DNA from: Ramlibacter sp.
Lineage (GTDB): Bacteria > Pseudomonadota > Gammaproteobacteria > Burkholderiales > Burkholderiaceae_C
Length of the DNA: 8,354 bases
Direction: 5' to 3'
Assembly (NCBI GenBank): GCA_026785815.1
Contig: JAJAZH010000196.1
Span: forward strand, 1 to 8,354
Shown here: piece by piece, positions 1 to 5,381 of the stretch
Layout of the letters: each line of letters begins with the position of its first letter
Position numbering within the stretch: the first letter of the stretch is position 1
The notes under the pieces: generated by a model
Seen by the model: only the letters and a program-made list of their open reading frames with translations
What the model was told of the DNA's origin: nothing
Databases searched by the model: none
Position numbers and translations under genes: made by a program

Positions 1-1
1 C

Positions 2-706
2 CGGCGGCACCGGACCGGCCGTGCGCGACGTCACGCCCGAGGCGACGCTGGCCATCGCACACAAGGAAATGCCCGGGTTCGGCGAGCAGATGCGGCAGAT
101 CAGCCTGAAGTTCGTGCCCACGGCGATCCTGTCGCGCCAGGCGCGGCTGTGACGCGGCGCCAGTCCTTTCGATTCCGCAGCCGGGTCCGGCGGGTTGTCC
201 TTGCGGGCTTGCCGGATCAGGGCGCGCAGTTGCTGCGTGTCGGTGCCCGGGAACTGCTGCAGCCAGAGCGCCAGCGCATCTTCCTTGGCTACCAGGTCTT
301 CGCGCCATTGCTCGGCCCGGTGCAGCGCCTGGGTCTCGCGAGCGGACCCCGTGTTCTGCTCCGCCAGCGCGTCGCGCGCGGCCTGCTGCAGTTCCGGTTC
401 GAGCAGGCGCATCAGCTTGCCGACGAACTGCATCTGGCGCCGGCGGCCCTCGAAGTTGGTGATGCGGCGGACTTCGGCCAGCGCTTCGACCAGTTTGGCT
501 GGCAACTGCAGGCGCTCCAGCAGGTCGGCGCGCAAGGTCAACAGTTCTTCTCCGAGCTTTTGCAGCTCGGTGCTTTCACGCTTGAGGTCGGTCCTGCTGG
601 CTTCGGTCGTGCCCTTGAGTTCGGCCTTCAGTTCCAGGTCGAGTTCGCTGCCTTCAGCGACGAACTGTCCGCGCACGAAATAGCCTTTTTTGGGTTTGCG
701 TGACAT
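2..706 (-). CDS. darP: Ribosome-associated protein DarP/YjgA (DUF615), stop codon lost, frame open to the window edge
   Basis: DarP (YjgA) associates with late 50S ribosomal precursors and assists large-subunit assembly. The ATG at 706-704 gives MSRKPKKGYFVRG, followed by a charged helical protein. Family landmarks are RESTELQKLGEEL (about residues 43-55), ITNFEGRRRQMQFVGKLMR (82-100) and QQLRALIRQARKD (158-170), close in layout to E. coli YjgA (NMEGRRRQLQ and RQLRTLIRNAKKE types). Homology seems to run to SRAWRD (187-192, bases 131-148), which fits the (R/K)AYR-ELFQ tail of the family. After this the frame enters mog antisense and stays open to base 2, giving at least 235 codons against about 180-200 normally. 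The last few native residues and the stop are therefore missing. It is divergent from pmbA with a 60-bp gap. No convincing Shine-Dalgarno sequence precedes the ATG. Confidence 0.85.
   Translation of the reverse strand, partial: MSRKPKKGYFVRGQFVAEGSELDLELKAELKGTTEASRTDLKRESTELQKLGEELLTLRADLLERLQLPAKLVEALAEVRRITNFEGRRRQMQFVGKLMRLLEPELQQAARDALAEQNTGSARETQALHRAEQWREDLVAKEDALALWLQQFPGTDTQQLRALIRQARKDNPPDPAAESKGLAPRHSRAWRDRIAVGTNFRLICRICSPNPGISLCAMASVASGVTSRTAGPVPP
3..152 (+). CDS. mog: Molybdopterin adenylyltransferase (Mog), 3' part only, C-terminally truncated
   Basis: Mog adenylylates molybdopterin before molybdate insertion in molybdenum cofactor synthesis, in the cytoplasm. The first in-frame codon is at 3, and 49 residues are visible before a TGA at 150-152; the 5' end lies outside the window. 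The fragment carries the MoaB/Mog signature GGTG followed by RDVTPEAT, then the Mog-typical blocks KEMPGFGEQMR and FVPTAILSRQ. In known Mog proteins the chain continues from ILSRQ for several dozen residues, including a conserved NLPGQPK block. Here it ends three residues later (ARL, stop), and neither other + frame downstream restores that block. The loss of the C-terminal part suggests a damaged or non-functional product. The family call is firm; whether the gene is a pseudogene or an assembly error is open. It is convergent with, and overlapped by, the darP frame. Confidence 0.8.
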   Translation, partial: GGTGPAVRDVTPEATLAIAHKEMPGFGEQMRQISLKFVPTAILSRQARL

Positions 707-731
707 GGTGGGGATAAAGATGCCGCAACGA

Positions 732-759
732 TTGCTGCCGACGGGTCGCAAGTATCATA
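732..759. promoter_or_regulatory. Candidate overlapping divergent promoter between darP and pmbA
   Basis: The 60-bp gap 707-766 must hold the promoters of both divergent genes unless they lie inside the coding regions. For pmbA, TTGCTG at 732-737 and TATCAT at 753-758 form a weak -35/-10 pair with a short 15-bp spacer. That would put transcription start almost at the pmbA ATG (767), implying a leaderless or near-leaderless message, in keeping with the absence of a visible ribosome binding site. Read on the other strand, the same bases give TATGAT (759-754), a plausible -10 for darP, but I see no good -35 for it. This is pattern matching only. Confidence 0.25.
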
Positions 760-766
760 GCCCCGC

Positions 767-2143
767 ATGAAACAACCCGACTCCCGTGCCGACCGCGGCT
801 TCAGCTATAGCCGCGCCTATTTCGAAGAACTGGTCGATTCGGCGCTCGCCCACGCCAGGAAGCTGGGCGCCACCGACGCCGGGGCGGAGGCTTCCGAGGG
901 TTGCGGGCTGTCGGTTTCGGTGCGCAAGGGCGAGCTTGAAAACGTCGAGCGCAATCGCGACAAGTCGCTCGGCATCACGGTCTACGTGGGCGCTCGCCGC
1001 GGCAACGCCAGCACCTCCGATTTCTCGGACCCCGCGATCCGGCAGACGGTCCAGGCCGCTTACGACATCGCCCGCTTCACCGCGGAAGATCCGGTCGCGG
1101 GCCTGCCCGAGGCCGATGACATTGCCGGCGCCGGCGAACAGCTCGACCTGGACCTGTTCCATCCGTGGGCCATCGACAGCGCGGGAGCCGCCGAGATCGC
1201 GCTGCAGTGCGAGGCCGCCGCTTTCAAGACCGACAAACGCATCACCAACAGCGAAGGCGCCGGTGTGTCGGCCCAGCAAAGCCATTTCTTCAGCGCCCAC
1301 TCGCGCGGCTTTCGCGGCGGCTACGCGAGCTCCCGCCACTCGGTGTCGGTGGCGCCCATCGCCGGCCGGGGCGACGGCATGCAACGCGACGCGTGGTACA
1401 GCTCGATGCGCAGCGCGCAAGAGCTGGCGCGGCCGGAGCAGGTCGGCCGCTATGCCGCCGAGCGCGCGTTGTCGCGCCTGAAGTCGCGCAAGATCAAGAC
1501 CACGCAGTGCCCGGTGCTGTACGAGTCGCCGCTGGCCGCCGGCTTGTTGGGGGCCTTCGTGCAGGCCGTCAGCGGCGGTGCGCTCTACCGCAAGAGCAGT
1601 TTCCTGCTCGACTCGATCGGCAGCACGGTTTTTCCCAGGCACATCGACATCGACGAAGACCCGATGCTGCGGCGCGGCAAGGGCAGCGCCGCTTTCGATG
1701 AGGAGGGCGTTCGCACCAAGGCCCGCAAGGTCGTCGACTCTGGCCGGGTCGAGGGCTATTTCCTCAGCAGCTACTCGGCCCGCAAGCTGGGCATGAAGAC
1801 CACGGGCAACGCCGGCGGCTCGCACAACTTGACGATGACGTCGCGCCTGACCAAGCCGGGCGACGACCTCGATGAAATGCTGCGCAAGCTGGGCACCGGC
1901 CTGTTCGTCATCGAGCTGATGGGGCAGGGCGTGAATTACGTCACCGGCGACTATTCGCGCGGTGCCAGCGGCTTCTGGGTAGAGAAGGGCAAGATCGCCT
2001 ACCCGGTCCAGGAGATCACCATCGCCGGCAACATGAAAGACATGTTCCAGGGCATCCAGGCCATCGGCGACGACACGTACAACTACGGCGCGAAGACAGT
2101 GGGTTCGGTGCTGATCGACCGGATGAAGATCGCTGGTTCTTGA
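767..2143 (+). CDS. pmbA: Metalloprotease subunit PmbA/TldE
   Basis: PmbA (TldE) pairs with TldD to form a cytoplasmic heterodimeric protease, known in E. coli for microcin B17 maturation and CcdA antitoxin turnover. The 458-residue product has the usual family length. Visible landmarks are the N-terminal nested region with ISVRKGELENVERNRDKSLGI-like sequence (residues 50-70) followed by VYVGARRGNASTSDFS, a middle NSEGAGVS block (171-178), and the C-terminal FDEEGVRTKARKVVDSGRVEGY block (310-331) leading to SSYSARKLGMKTTGNAGG. There is no HExxxH motif, as expected for TldE, whose TldD partner carries the zinc site. TldD is not in this window. The ATG at 767 gives a normal N-terminus, although no clear ribosome binding site precedes it. 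The divergent pairing with darP is a widely shared proteobacterial arrangement and supports both calls. Confidence 0.95.
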   Translation: MKQPDSRADRGFSYSRAYFEELVDSALAHARKLGATDAGAEASEGCGLSVSVRKGELENVERNRDKSLGITVYVGARRGNASTSDFSDPAIRQTVQAAYDIARFTAEDPVAGLPEADDIAGAGEQLDLDLFHPWAIDSAGAAEIALQCEAAAFKTDKRITNSEGAGVSAQQSHFFSAHSRGFRGGYASSRHSVSVAPIAGRGDGMQRDAWYSSMRSAQELARPEQVGRYAAERALSRLKSRKIKTTQCPVLYESPLAAGLLGAFVQAVSGGALYRKSSFLLDSIGSTVFPRHIDIDEDPMLRRGKGSAAFDEEGVRTKARKVVDSGRVEGYFLSSYSARKLGMKTTGNAGGSHNLTMTSRLTKPGDDLDEMLRKLGTGLFVIELMGQGVNYVTGDYSRGASGFWVEKGKIAYPVQEITIAGNMKDMFQGIQAIGDDTYNYGAKTVGSVLIDRMKIAGS

Positions 2144-2147
2144 GCCC

Positions 2148-2176
2148 TGGATCCCGGCTCGAGGCCGGGATGACAG
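2148..2176. repeat. Palindromic intergenic repeat, copy A
   Basis: Starting 5 bp after the pmbA stop, this 29-bp element has an 8-bp perfect stem, ATCCCGGC (2151-2158) against GCCGGGAT (2164-2171), around a TCGAG loop, flanked by TGG and GACAG. It matches copy C at 28 of 29 positions in the same orientation. It resembles the GGATCCCGG/CCGGGATGACA-type dispersed palindromes seen in many proteobacterial genomes. No T-tract follows, so it is not a classic intrinsic terminator, though the hairpin could protect the 3' end of the pmbA message. Confidence 0.85.
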
Positions 2177-2207
2177 ATGGGGCGCACCGCAAGTTTTACC
2201 AGTCTGT

Positions 2208-2235
2208 TGTCATTGCGGGCTCGACCCGCAATCCA
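2208..2235. repeat. Palindromic intergenic repeat, copy B (inverted, variant stem)
   Basis: This 28-bp element has the same design as copies A and C but in reverse orientation: TGTC, then the stem ATTGCGGG (2212-2219), a CTCGA loop, CCCGCAAT (2225-2232) and CCA. The two stem arms are perfectly complementary over 8 bp. The stem differs from A/C at two paired positions with compensating changes (TTGCGGG against TCCCGGC-type), so hairpin formation is kept while the sequence has drifted or belongs to a sister subfamily. Confidence 0.8.
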
Positions 2236-2255
2236 CGCCTTCAGCGTTCGAAGCA

Positions 2256-2284
2256 TGGATCCCGGCCCGAGGCCGGGATGACAG
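2256..2284. repeat. Palindromic intergenic repeat, copy C
   Basis: This 29-bp element is a near-exact direct copy of A, with one loop substitution (CCGAG instead of TCGAG). Its stem is ATCCCGGC (2259-2266) against GCCGGGAT (2272-2279). It ends 6 bp beyond the yqeY stop codon (complement of 2291-2293). A, B and C in the order forward-reverse-forward fill the space between the two convergent genes, an arrangement like that of BIME/REP clusters. Confidence 0.85.
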
Positions 2285-2290
2285 GCTCGG

Positions 2291-2737
2291 TCAGCCGGCC
2301 AGTGCTGCTTTGACTGCCGCTGACACCTGGCCCATGTCGGCCTTGCCGGCCAGGCGGGCCTTCACGGCGCCCATCACCTTGCCCATGTCGCCCGGGCCCT
2401 TGGCGCCGAGTTCGGCAACGATGGCGCGGACTTCGGCTGCAACTTCGTCCGGCGACAGGCGCGCCGGCAGGTAGGCCTGCAGCAGCTTGACTTCGGCGAT
2501 CTCCTTGTCGGCCAAGTCCTGGCGCGCGGCTTTCTCGAAGGCCTCGATGCTGTCCTTGCGCTGCTTGAGCATCTTGTCGAGGATGGCGATGACGGCGACG
2601 TCATCGAGCTCGATCCGTTCGTCCACTTCCTTCTGCTTCATGGCGGCGGTCAGCAGGCGGATGGTGCCCAGGCGTTCGCTGTCCCTGGCGCGCATGGCGG
2701 CCTTCATGTCTTCGATGATGCGTTCCTTCAGGCTCAT
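2291..2737 (-). CDS. yqeY: GatB/YqeY domain protein
   Basis: YqeY is a small, mostly helical protein homologous to the tail domain of the GatB subunit of tRNA-dependent amidotransferase; its cellular role is not settled. The 148-residue product has the usual length. It opens with MSLKERIIEDMKAAMRARD and continues with RLLTAAMKQKEVDER (about residues 28-42), a QRKDSIEAFEKAARQDLADKE helix pair, LLQAYLP, and the C-terminal GPGDMGKVMGAVKARLAGKADMG block, all typical of the family. The ATG at 2737 is preceded by CGGAG (complement of 2744-2748), a reasonable Shine-Dalgarno. It lies 143 bp downstream of rpsU on the same strand, with a terminator-like hairpin in between, so it is probably read by partial read-through. 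It is convergent with pmbA. The usual downstream genes dnaG and rpoD are not present. Confidence 0.95.
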   Translation of the reverse strand: MSLKERIIEDMKAAMRARDSERLGTIRLLTAAMKQKEVDERIELDDVAVIAILDKMLKQRKDSIEAFEKAARQDLADKEIAEVKLLQAYLPARLSPDEVAAEVRAIVAELGAKGPGDMGKVMGAVKARLAGKADMGQVSAAVKAALAG

Positions 2738-2770
2738 GCTGTGCTCCGGGAGTGGGTGGGCGAAAACGTC

Positions 2771-2803
2771 AAAAGCCTGCTGAGCGTCCCCAGGCAGGCT
2801 TTT
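2771..2803 (-). terminator. Intrinsic terminator-like hairpin between rpsU and yqeY
   Basis: A perfect 10-bp stem pairs AAAAGCCTGC (2771-2780) with GCAGGCTTTT (2794-2803) around a 13-nt loop. Transcribed on the - strand, the hairpin ends in TTTT, followed after GACG by a second T run. It lies downstream of rpsU and 34 bp upstream of the yqeY start, so it would end most rpsU transcripts and attenuate yqeY. An internal terminator after rpsU is also known in the E. coli rpsU-dnaG-rpoD operon. The U run is short and partly within the stem, so efficiency may be moderate. Confidence 0.7.
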
Positions 2804-2835
2804 CGGGTGCGAACGGCCGCCCGTCGCACTCGGGC

Positions 2836-2891
2836 AGCAGTTCGGAAGAAGCTTAAAACAGCTAGCAGTTCGAAAGAAGCTTAAAACAACT
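2836..2891. repeat. 28-bp tandem duplication across the rpsU stop codon
   Basis: Bases 2836-2863 and 2864-2891 are two adjacent copies of a 28-bp unit differing only at two positions (2845 G against 2873 A; 2861 G against 2889 A). The copy at 2864-2891 includes the last codons and stop of rpsU (complement of 2881-2883); the other copy repeats this end just downstream, including an extra in-phase-looking TTAAAAC stop cassette. The S21 protein itself is unchanged, because the first stop is used. Confidence 0.9.
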
Positions 2892-3093
2892 TCTTGGGCA
2901 GCTGCATGCTGCGAACGCGCTTGTAGTGACGCTTGACGGCCGCAGCCTTCTTGCGCTTGCGCTCGGCTGTCGGCTTTTCGTAGAACTCGCGGGCGCGCAG
3001 TTCGGTCAGCAGGCCCAGCTTCTCGATGGTGCGCTTGAAGCGGCGCAGAGCGACGTCGAAGGGCTCGTTTTCTTTAACACGGATGGTCGTCAT
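2881..3093 (-). CDS. rpsU: 30S ribosomal protein S21
   Basis: S21 is a small basic protein of the 30S subunit platform that helps mRNA base-pair with 16S rRNA during initiation. The 70-residue product is full length. It begins MTTIRVKENEPFDVALRRFKR and carries the family core GLLTELRAREFYEKPTAERKRKK (about residues 27-49), with a strongly basic C-terminal half ending MQLPKKLF. The ATG at 3093 follows a weak CGAGC (complement of 3096-3100) Shine-Dalgarno. It is the first gene of an rpsU-yqeY unit with its own upstream promoter and a long leader. In many Burkholderiales this unit continues into dnaG and rpoD; here it does not. Confidence 0.97.
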   Translation of the reverse strand: MTTIRVKENEPFDVALRRFKRTIEKLGLLTELRAREFYEKPTAERKRKKAAAVKRHYKRVRSMQLPKKLF

Positions 3094-3146
3094 TAGCTCG
3101 TGATTTCATTGAATGTGCCAGGAGAGATCGGGCTCCTAGGCGGGGT

Positions 3147-3180
3147 CCCCAACTAAAACTTGGATGAGAGGCCGTTGGGG
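3147..3180 (-). promoter_or_regulatory. Hairpin in the rpsU leader
   Basis: CCCCAAC (3147-3153) and GTTGGGG (3174-3180) form a perfect 7-bp stem with a 20-nt loop inside the predicted rpsU 5' leader. The inner arm also sits in GGGGTCCCC (3143-3151 region), which can fold on itself, so two exclusive structures are possible. A role in leader regulation or RNA stability is conceivable but unproven. Confidence 0.35.
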
Positions 3181-3200
3181 GTTTGCCAGCAAAGCCCAAC

Positions 3201-3206
3201 ATTATA
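3201..3206 (-). promoter_or_regulatory. rpsU: -10 element of the rpsU promoter
   Basis: On the - strand the bases read TATAAT, a perfect sigma-70 -10 hexamer in an otherwise GC-rich stretch, about 108 bp before the rpsU ATG. No good -35 is seen at 16-18 bp upstream (candidates such as CTGCGA are poor). Transcription from here would give an rpsU leader of roughly 100 nt that includes the hairpin at 3147-3180. Confidence 0.5.
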
Positions 3207-3371
3207 GCGCCGTTCCCTGGCCTCGCAGGCCGGGGGCATGTCCGTGGCCGCGGCCGCACCGGGCCCGGGCGAAATGCAACCAAAATACCGGTTTGGGCCG
3301 CCGGCGTACTTGCTGTGCGCTATTGGCTGCCGGCTCCAGCTTTGCAAGAACTTCTGACGGAACACCCGCCC

Positions 3372-4562
3372 ATGCCCCACCAGCCCGCGTCCTCCGCGCT
3401 GCAGCGCTTTCGCGTGATCGACATGACCCAGGTCCGCGCCGGCCCGACCGCCTGCCGCCAGCTGGCGGACTGGGGCGCCGACGTGATCCAGGTGCAGATG
3501 CCCGAGCACATGCGCGGCGACGACACGCTGGGGGGCCAGGAAGGTTCCGACTACCAGTACACGCACCGCAACAAGCGCTCGATCACGCTGAACCTGAAGG
3601 AGCCGGAGGGAATCGAGGTGCTCAAGCGCCTGATCGCCGGCGCCGACGTGGTGGTCGAGAACTTCCGCCCGGACGTCAAGCACCGGCTGGGCATCGACTA
3701 CGAGAGCCTGAGCGCCGACCATCCGCGGCTGGTCTACGCCAGCATCTCCGGCTTCGGCCAGACCGGACCGCTGGCGCAGCGGCCGGGCTTCGACCAGATC
3801 GCGCAAGGCATGGGCGGGCTGATGTCGGTGACCGGCCAGCAGGGCGGCGAGCCGATGCGGGTCGGGATCCCGATCGCCGATCTGTGCGCCGGCATCTTCG
3901 CCGCCCAGGGCATCCTGGTGGCCCTGCTGGAGCGCGAGGCCTCGGGTAAGGGACAGTGGCTGCACACCTCGCTGCTCGAAGCGATGGTCTACATGATGGA
4001 TTTCCAGACCTCGCGCTGGCTCATCGAGGGCGAGGTGGCGACCCAGGCCGGCAACTTCCATCCCACCAGCATTCCCACCGGCGTCTACAAGGCGCGCGAC
4101 GGCTACATGAACATCGCGGTGTTCGGCTCGAAAATCTGGGAGCGCTTCTGCGACATCCTGGGCGCGCCGCACTGGGTGACCGACGAGCGTTCGCACGACA
4201 AGAAGTCGCGCTCGGTGCACCGCGACTGGCTCAACGCCGAAATCAACCAGCGCCTGGCCGCGCACGACCGCGGCTACTGGATCGAACGCCTGAACGCGGG
4301 CGGCGTCGCCTGCGGCCTGATCAACAACCTGCAGGAAGTGTTCGAGGAGCCGCAGGTGCAGCACCTCGGAATGGTCAAGCAGGTGGTCTCCGCCCACTAC
4401 GGCCCGCAACGGCTGGTGGGCCAGCCGGTGCAACTCGATCGCACACCCAGCACCATCGCGCGCGCCGCCCCCCGGCGCGGCGAGCACAGCCGCGAGATCC
4501 TGTCCGAACTGGGACTGGGCGAGGCCGACATGGACCGAATGAAAACAACCGGAATCTTCTGA
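3372..4562 (+). CDS. Class III CoA-transferase (CaiB/BaiF family)
   Basis: Class III (formyl-CoA transferase-type) enzymes move CoA from one carboxylate to another through an aspartyl-CoA mixed anhydride. The 396-residue product has normal family length. It starts MPHQPASSALQRFRVIDMTQVRAGP, the usual opening strand, then LADWGADVIQV (residues 31-41), NKRSITLNLKEPEG (67-80), VVVENFRPDV (93-102), GFGQTGP (127-133), GFDQIAQGMGG (139-149) and the GIPIADLCAG segment (165-174), in which Asp170 is the likely catalytic aspartate. GHPTSIPTGVYKARDGYM-like sequence follows at about 229-246. The ATG at 3372 was chosen because family similarity begins right after it and ACGGAA (3357-3362) lies 9 bp upstream. 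It is the first gene of a four-gene unit, and its TGA overlaps the next ATG. The donor and acceptor acids cannot be inferred. Confidence 0.9.
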   Translation: MPHQPASSALQRFRVIDMTQVRAGPTACRQLADWGADVIQVQMPEHMRGDDTLGGQEGSDYQYTHRNKRSITLNLKEPEGIEVLKRLIAGADVVVENFRPDVKHRLGIDYESLSADHPRLVYASISGFGQTGPLAQRPGFDQIAQGMGGLMSVTGQQGGEPMRVGIPIADLCAGIFAAQGILVALLEREASGKGQWLHTSLLEAMVYMMDFQTSRWLIEGEVATQAGNFHPTSIPTGVYKARDGYMNIAVFGSKIWERFCDILGAPHWVTDERSHDKKSRSVHRDWLNAEINQRLAAHDRGYWIERLNAGGVACGLINNLQEVFEEPQVQHLGMVKQVVSAHYGPQRLVGQPVQLDRTPSTIARAAPRRGEHSREILSELGLGEADMDRMKTTGIF

Positions 4563-5368
4563 TGACCATCGACTACCAATCTCCCACCGAACGCGTCCAG
4601 AGCTGGCTCGACGGCGCTGTGCTGCACATCCGCTTCAACAACGTCGCGCGCCACAACGCCCTGTCGGTCGACATGTGGGAGGCGGTCCCGCCGCTGCTCA
4701 CCCGCGCCGAAACCGACGAGCGCGTGCGGCTGGTGGTGTTCTCCGGCGCGGGCGAGAAAGCGTTCGTTTCCGGCGCCGACATTTCGCAGTTCGAGGACAT
4801 GCGCGCTGCGCGCGAGGCGGTCACCCGCTACGAACAGATGGCCGAGAACGCGCTGATGGGCATCCTGAACTTCAGCAAGCCGACGCTGGCCTGCATCCGC
4901 GGCTTCTGCATCGGCGGCGGGGTCAACGTGGCGATCAGCTGCGACCTGCGGCTGGCATCGACCGACTCGGTGTTCTCCATTCCGGCCGCCCGGCTGGGCC
5001 TGGGTTACCGCTATTCGGCGATGAAGAACCTGGTCGACCTGGTCGGTCCCGGCGCGGCCAAGGACCTGTTCTTCACCGGGCGCAAGATCGACGCTGCTGA
5101 AGCCAAGGAGATGGGCCTGCTGACCCGGGTCTGCGAGCCGGACCAGCTGCCCACGCTGCTGGCCGAGTACACCGGCGCGATCTCGGTCAATGCGCCGCTC
5201 ACCATGCTGACGGCCAAGGCGATCACCGCGGAGATCCTCAAGCCGTCGCCACAGCTGGACATGGAGCAATGCCAGAAGCTGATCCGGGCCTGCTTCGACA
5301 GCGCCGATTACGCCGAGGGCCGCAAGGCCTTCATGGAAAAGCGCAAGCCCGTCTTCACCGGAAAATAA
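4562..5368 (+). CDS. Crotonase-fold (enoyl-CoA hydratase/isomerase family) protein lacking both classical catalytic glutamates
   Basis: Crotonase-fold enzymes act on acyl-CoA thioesters, stabilising an enolate in an oxyanion hole. The 268-residue product has normal length. It shows the N-terminal NNVARHNALSVDMW block (26-39), the oxyanion-loop segment KAFVSGADI (66-74), KPTLACIRGFCIGGG (106-120), and CDLRLAS (127-133), then the C-terminal FTGRKIDAAEAKEMGLL. Against rat enoyl-CoA hydratase, the Glu144 position is Asn122 (GGGVNVA) and the Glu164 position is Ala142 (SIPAARLGLG), so both hydratase acid/base residues are absent while the oxyanion-hole glycine remains. It is therefore unlikely to be an ordinary hydratase; isomerase, decarboxylase, hydrolase or other chemistry is possible. 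The ATG shares its A with the upstream TGA (TGATG at 4560-4564), indicating translational coupling. Confidence 0.9.
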   Translation: MTIDYQSPTERVQSWLDGAVLHIRFNNVARHNALSVDMWEAVPPLLTRAETDERVRLVVFSGAGEKAFVSGADISQFEDMRAAREAVTRYEQMAENALMGILNFSKPTLACIRGFCIGGGVNVAISCDLRLASTDSVFSIPAARLGLGYRYSAMKNLVDLVGPGAAKDLFFTGRKIDAAEAKEMGLLTRVCEPDQLPTLLAEYTGAISVNAPLTMLTAKAITAEILKPSPQLDMEQCQKLIRACFDSADYAEGRKAFMEKRKPVFTGK

Positions 5369-5372
5369 GGAA
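5367..5372 (+). promoter_or_regulatory. Ribosome binding site of the MDR oxidoreductase gene
   Basis: AAGGAA lies 9 bp before the ATG at 5382 and overlaps the stop codon of the preceding gene, supporting this start and close coupling of the two genes. Confidence 0.6.
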
Positions 5373-5381
5373 ACCAAAGTC

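Larger units (their letters stand above)
3094..3371. other. Intergenic region between divergent rpsU and the CoA-transferase gene
   Basis: This 278-bp stretch separates the two divergent units. Its left half holds the rpsU leader and -10 box. The right half (3207-3371) is very GC-rich and should hold the promoter of the four-gene cluster, but I see no convincing -35/-10 pair on the + strand. A small imperfect inverted repeat, CCAAA/TTTGG arms at 3280-3296, could be an operator but is too short to call. The CoA-transferase reading frame stays open upstream to an ATG at 3183, but the 63 extra residues do not look like the family. Confidence 0.5.

Noticed and set aside
149..703. Long + strand open frames over the darP region (149-703 and 195-683)
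   Set aside because: They are antisense shadows of darP; the - strand frame has clear DarP family blocks while the + frames show no recognisable domain.
755..1825. 356-codon - strand open frame antisense to pmbA
   Set aside because: High-GC shadow with Ala/Arg/Gly-rich composition and no family features, while the + strand encodes an intact PmbA.
2148..2284. CRISPR-like array of three repeats
   Set aside because: Repeats are palindromic, in mixed orientation, unevenly spaced and without cas genes, so they are REP-type elements.
3183..3208. + strand promoter with TTGCCA (3183-3188) and TATAGC (3203-3208)
   Set aside because: The 14-bp spacer is too short for a sigma-70 promoter, and the same AT-rich bases are better explained as the rpsU -10.
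3280..3296. Possible regulator operator with CCAAA/TTTGG arms upstream of the cluster
   Set aside because: Only 5 bp per arm with an asymmetric centre; such matches occur by chance and no regulator gene is nearby.
3183..3371. Extended N-terminus of the CoA-transferase from the ATG at 3183
   Set aside because: The 63 extra residues are Pro/Arg/Gly-rich and unlike the family, and the extension overlaps the rpsU promoter region; 3372 has a ribosome binding site and the family-typical start.
3956..4561. Upstream extension of the crotonase-fold frame from 3956
   Set aside because: It lies inside the CoA-transferase gene in another frame and has no crotonase similarity; the ATG at 4562 gives a normal start.
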